The translations under genes and the position numbers were made by a program. Source: Alteromonas sp. BL110 (GTDB taxonomy: Bacteria > Pseudomonadota > Gammaproteobacteria > Enterobacterales > Alteromonadaceae). From it: a stretch of 64,000 nt of DNA. The notes beneath the pieces were generated by a model. The model was not told where the DNA came from, made no database searches, and saw nothing but the letters and a program-made list of their open reading frames with translations. Positions 61,944 to 64,000 of the stretch are shown here, piece by piece (the first letter of the stretch is position 1; every line of letters begins with the position of its first letter). Location of the stretch: assembly GCF_003443615.1 (NCBI RefSeq), contig NZ_CP031967.1:2046001-2110000 (forward strand). Direction: 5' to 3'.

Positions 61944-63023
61944 ATGAAATACAAATCAAACAAAGGCTTTACCCACGGGCAACCAGATAAAATTGGTGTA
62001 CTTGTAACGAATCTGGGGACGCCAGAAGCGCCAACTAAACAGGCACTACGCCCATATTTGAAAGAATTTCTGTCAGACCCTCGCGTGGTGGAAGTACCTA
62101 AAGCGATTTGGTGGTTTGTATTAAACGGCGTCATTCTAAACTTTCGCCCTAAGCGCTCGGCAGAGGCTTACTCTACCGTGTGGACCGAAGAGGGTTCACC
62201 GCTAATGGCAATTACGAAAGCGCAAGCATCAGCGATTGCAGAACGTTGTAAAGCGCAATACGGCGATGATGTTATTGTGGACTTTGCGATGCGCTACGGT
62301 AAACCCGCTATAAGCGATACTATCGATACCATGTTAGCAAAAGGCGTACGCAAGCTTGTGGTACTTCCACTATATCCCCAATATAGCGCGTCAACAACGG
62401 GCTCTACCTTTGATGCTATAGCAAAAGACTTTACGTCGCGCCGCTGGCTTCCCGAGCTTCGTTTCGTGAATCACTACCACGACCGCGACAACTTTATCAC
62501 CGCCCTTGCCAATAAGGTGAAAGCGCATTGGGAAGTTCATGGACGTGCTGACAAACTTATTTTGTCTTATCACGGTATACCAAAGCGCTACTTGATGAAT
62601 GGCGACCCTTATCACTGTGAATGCCATAAAACCTCACGTTTGCTTGCCGAAAAGCTTGGGCTGTCACACGACGAGTACATGACAACTTTTCAGTCTCGTT
62701 TTGGTCGTGAGGAGTGGTTAACACCGTATACAGATGAAACATTGAAATCATTACCTGGAAAAGGCGTTAAATCGATTCAGGTTATGTGCCCTGGTTTTTC
62801 AGCCGATTGCTTAGAAACCATTGAAGAAATTGGTGAAGAGAATCGCGAATACTTTATGGAAGCAGGCGGCGAGCGTTATGAATATATAGCTGCGTTAAAC
62901 AGTGATGAAGAACACATTGACGTGTTGTTTAACATAGTGCAAGAAAACCTACATGGCTGGACGGTAGAATCTGACAATGGTTTGCGTGCAGGGTTGGCTA
63001 GAGCATTAGGCGCAGAACGTTAA
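61944..63023 (+). CDS. hemH: Ferrochelatase
   Basis: 359 residues. It inserts Fe2+ into protoporphyrin IX to make haem, at the inner membrane. KIGVLVTNLGTPEAPT, YLKEFLSDPRVVEVP, LPLYPQYSASTTGSTFD, LILSYHGIPKRY (catalytic His), FQSRFGREEWLTPYTDETL and CPGFSADCLETIEEIGEENREYF are canonical. A -10-like TATAAT at 61902 probably belongs to its promoter. Confidence 0.97.
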   Translation: MKYKSNKGFTHGQPDKIGVLVTNLGTPEAPTKQALRPYLKEFLSDPRVVEVPKAIWWFVLNGVILNFRPKRSAEAYSTVWTEEGSPLMAITKAQASAIAERCKAQYGDDVIVDFAMRYGKPAISDTIDTMLAKGVRKLVVLPLYPQYSASTTGSTFDAIAKDFTSRRWLPELRFVNHYHDRDNFITALANKVKAHWEVHGRADKLILSYHGIPKRYLMNGDPYHCECHKTSRLLAEKLGLSHDEYMTTFQSRFGREEWLTPYTDETLKSLPGKGVKSIQVMCPGFSADCLETIEEIGEENREYFMEAGGERYEYIAALNSDEEHIDVLFNIVQENLHGWTVESDNGLRAGLARALGAER

Positions 63024-63110
63024 TTCGTAGCGACGCATAAATTGATTGTGAGGAGTGGGAGTGAGGAACTCGCGCTTCTCGCGCCCAAGGAAAGAAAAGG
63101 AGAGCACGAC

Positions 63111-63518
63111 GTGGACGTAAAAGCACCAAAAGCACTACTTAAAGCGCAGAGACTTGCGAACTTGTTGGATACTGCTGTTAAGCTCCCTTTTTTCCCCATA
63201 AAAATAGGTTTGGACTCAATCGTGGGCCTTATTCCCGGTGCTGGTGACGCCATTATGTTATTTGTTTCTTTGCGTATTGTTTGGCTAGGAAAAAGTTTGG
63301 GTATGCCCAAAGCGCTTGTTGCTCAAATGGTGAAGAATTCTGCTATCGACTTCGGACTAGGCTTTATTCCTTTTGTTGGTGACATTGTGGATGTGTTTTA
63401 CAAAGCCAACCAAAAAAATGTTCGTATTATGGAGCGTTGGTGGGTAAGTGAAAACAAAGGCAATGTTGATGCAGCTACACAGGAAAAGCTCGCTCAATGG
63501 GAAAAAGAAAACCTCTAA
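63111..63518 (+). CDS. DUF4112 domain protein
   Basis: 135 residues from the GTG at 63111, chosen because AAGGAGAG lies 6 nt upstream; longer in-frame starts exist from 63042 but lack a ribosome-binding site. LANLLDTAVKLPFFPIKIGLDSIVGLIPGAGDAIMLFVSLRIVWLGKSLGMPK and DFGLGFIPFVGDIVDVFYKANQKNVRIMERW contain the two GL(I/G)P-x-GD motifs of DUF4112. Two hydrophobic stretches suggest membrane association. Function unknown. It follows hemH by 87 bp. Confidence 0.82.
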   Translation: MDVKAPKALLKAQRLANLLDTAVKLPFFPIKIGLDSIVGLIPGAGDAIMLFVSLRIVWLGKSLGMPKALVAQMVKNSAIDFGLGFIPFVGDIVDVFYKANQKNVRIMERWWVSENKGNVDAATQEKLAQWEKENL

Positions 63519-63766
63519 GTATCAGTAAGAATTTGCACAAAAGTCATTTCTTTAAATCACGTTTTCGAACGGGAAACCTACGCTGATTTCCCAACAACAT
63601 ACCCTATAGCTGGTTTAAAGGTACTAGAAAAGATATTCATTGGCAGTAGCGAGTATCGAAGGTAAGTTAAACACGTCATAAAAAATTACCAATCGTTTTT
63701 TATGCTGAAGTCGTAGCAAACAGTCACAATCCATCGAAATACCTCTTTACAAGGAGCGTGCAGTAA

Positions 63767-64000
63767 ATGAAAGCGTCCGACTTATTTGTCAAAGCATTAG
63801 AGGCTGAAGGCGTTGAATATGTCTTTGGTATCCCTGGTGAAGAAAACCTCGACTTACTTGAATCGTTGCGAGATTCTTCCATAAAACTGGTGCTGACTCG
63901 CCATGAACAGGGCGCAGGTTTTATGGCTGCCACCTATGGCAGGCTTACGGGAAAAGTAGGGGTTTGTCTATCAACCTTAGGGCCCGGCGCCACTAATCTA
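63767..64000 (+). CDS. Thiamine-diphosphate enzyme, acetolactate synthase large-subunit type (N-terminal part)
   Basis: Starts at the ATG at 63767 with AAGGAG ten bases upstream and runs off the window; 78 residues are visible. MKASDLFVKALEAEGVEYVFGIPGEENLDLLESLRDSSIKLVLTRHEQGAGFMAATYGRLTGKVGVCLSTLGPGATNL is the PYR domain of this superfamily, with the catalytic Glu in RHEQGA. The GEENLDLLE version is closer to catabolic acetolactate synthase-like enzymes than to biosynthetic IlvB (usual GGAI...YD), but the fragment is too short to decide. Confidence 0.85.
   Translation, partial: MKASDLFVKALEAEGVEYVFGIPGEENLDLLESLRDSSIKLVLTRHEQGAGFMAATYGRLTGKVGVCLSTLGPGATNL

Noticed and set aside
1..64000. 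CRISPR arrays, prophage, transposases, tRNA or rRNA genes
   Set aside because: No regularly spaced repeats, phage structural or integrase genes, IS-type inverted ends with a transposase, or tRNA cloverleaf/T-loop sequences were noticed on reading; no dedicated scan was possible.

Overview
The window is chromosomal DNA of a marine gammaproteobacterium, most likely Alteromonas or a close relative (Alteromonadaceae). The basis is moderate GC content, the gammaproteobacterial run queG/nnr-tsaE-amiB-mutL-miaA-hfq-hflX-hflK-hflC, and the abundance of TonB-dependent receptors, polysaccharide-degrading enzymes and chemoreceptors. This is inferred from gene content and order; no search was run. I saw no tRNA, rRNA, IS element, prophage or CRISPR array.

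Layout. 1-4.9 kb: a laminarin-type locus, with a GH16 lipoprotein carrying three WDCCGG modules and a TonB receptor cut by the window edge, under two LacI-type operators. 4.9-5.9 kb: a zinc/cation CDF exporter. 5.9-19.5 kb: the most interesting block. It holds a TonB receptor, a sodium:solute symporter, a GH31 glycosidase, a TSUP (TauE-like) exporter, a GntR/UTRA regulator, an aldo/keto reductase, a TauD/TfdA-type Fe(II)/2-oxoglutarate dioxygenase, a YeiH-type putative sulfate exporter, and a SorA/SorB-like sulfite dehydrogenase with its cytochrome c. Three promoters in the block share the palindrome ATGTCTTATATAAGACAT (or variants) immediately downstream of a TAACTT -10 element spaced 17 bp from the -35. 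The best unifying reading is an oxygenolytic organosulfonate-sugar pathway such as sulfoquinovose: import, release by GH31, C-S cleavage by the dioxygenase, reduction of the aldehyde by the AKR to give glucose, and disposal of sulfite. This is a hypothesis, and the GH31 active site does not fully match known sulfoquinovosidases.

19.6-28.2 kb: sensory genes (CZB-domain chemoreceptor, two soluble histidine kinases, PAS chemoreceptor), a MacB/FtsX-type ABC transporter with a His-rich loop behind a Zur-like inverted repeat, and yebG behind a LexA box. 28.4-29.5 kb: rpsF-rpsR-rplI without priB. 29.7-40.6 kb: an accessory block containing a Fur-boxed TonB receptor/PepSY pair, a Fur-boxed two-component system, an MBL-fold lipoprotein, yiiM, an ECF sigma/anti-sigma/DUF4097 module and a small lipoprotein. 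40.7-49.7 kb: dnaB, an OmpA/TSP3 porin, the rsd-zur-cheX-yjbQ run, nudC, hemE and queG. 49.7-59.8 kb: the nnr-to-hflC cluster. 59.8-64 kb: an AbgT transporter with a leader hairpin, hemH, a DUF4112 protein and the start of a thiamine-diphosphate enzyme of the acetolactate synthase type.

Metal control recurs: zur itself, a Zur-like site, two Fur-like sites, a CDF exporter and a zinc-binding chemoreceptor domain all lie within 45 kb.
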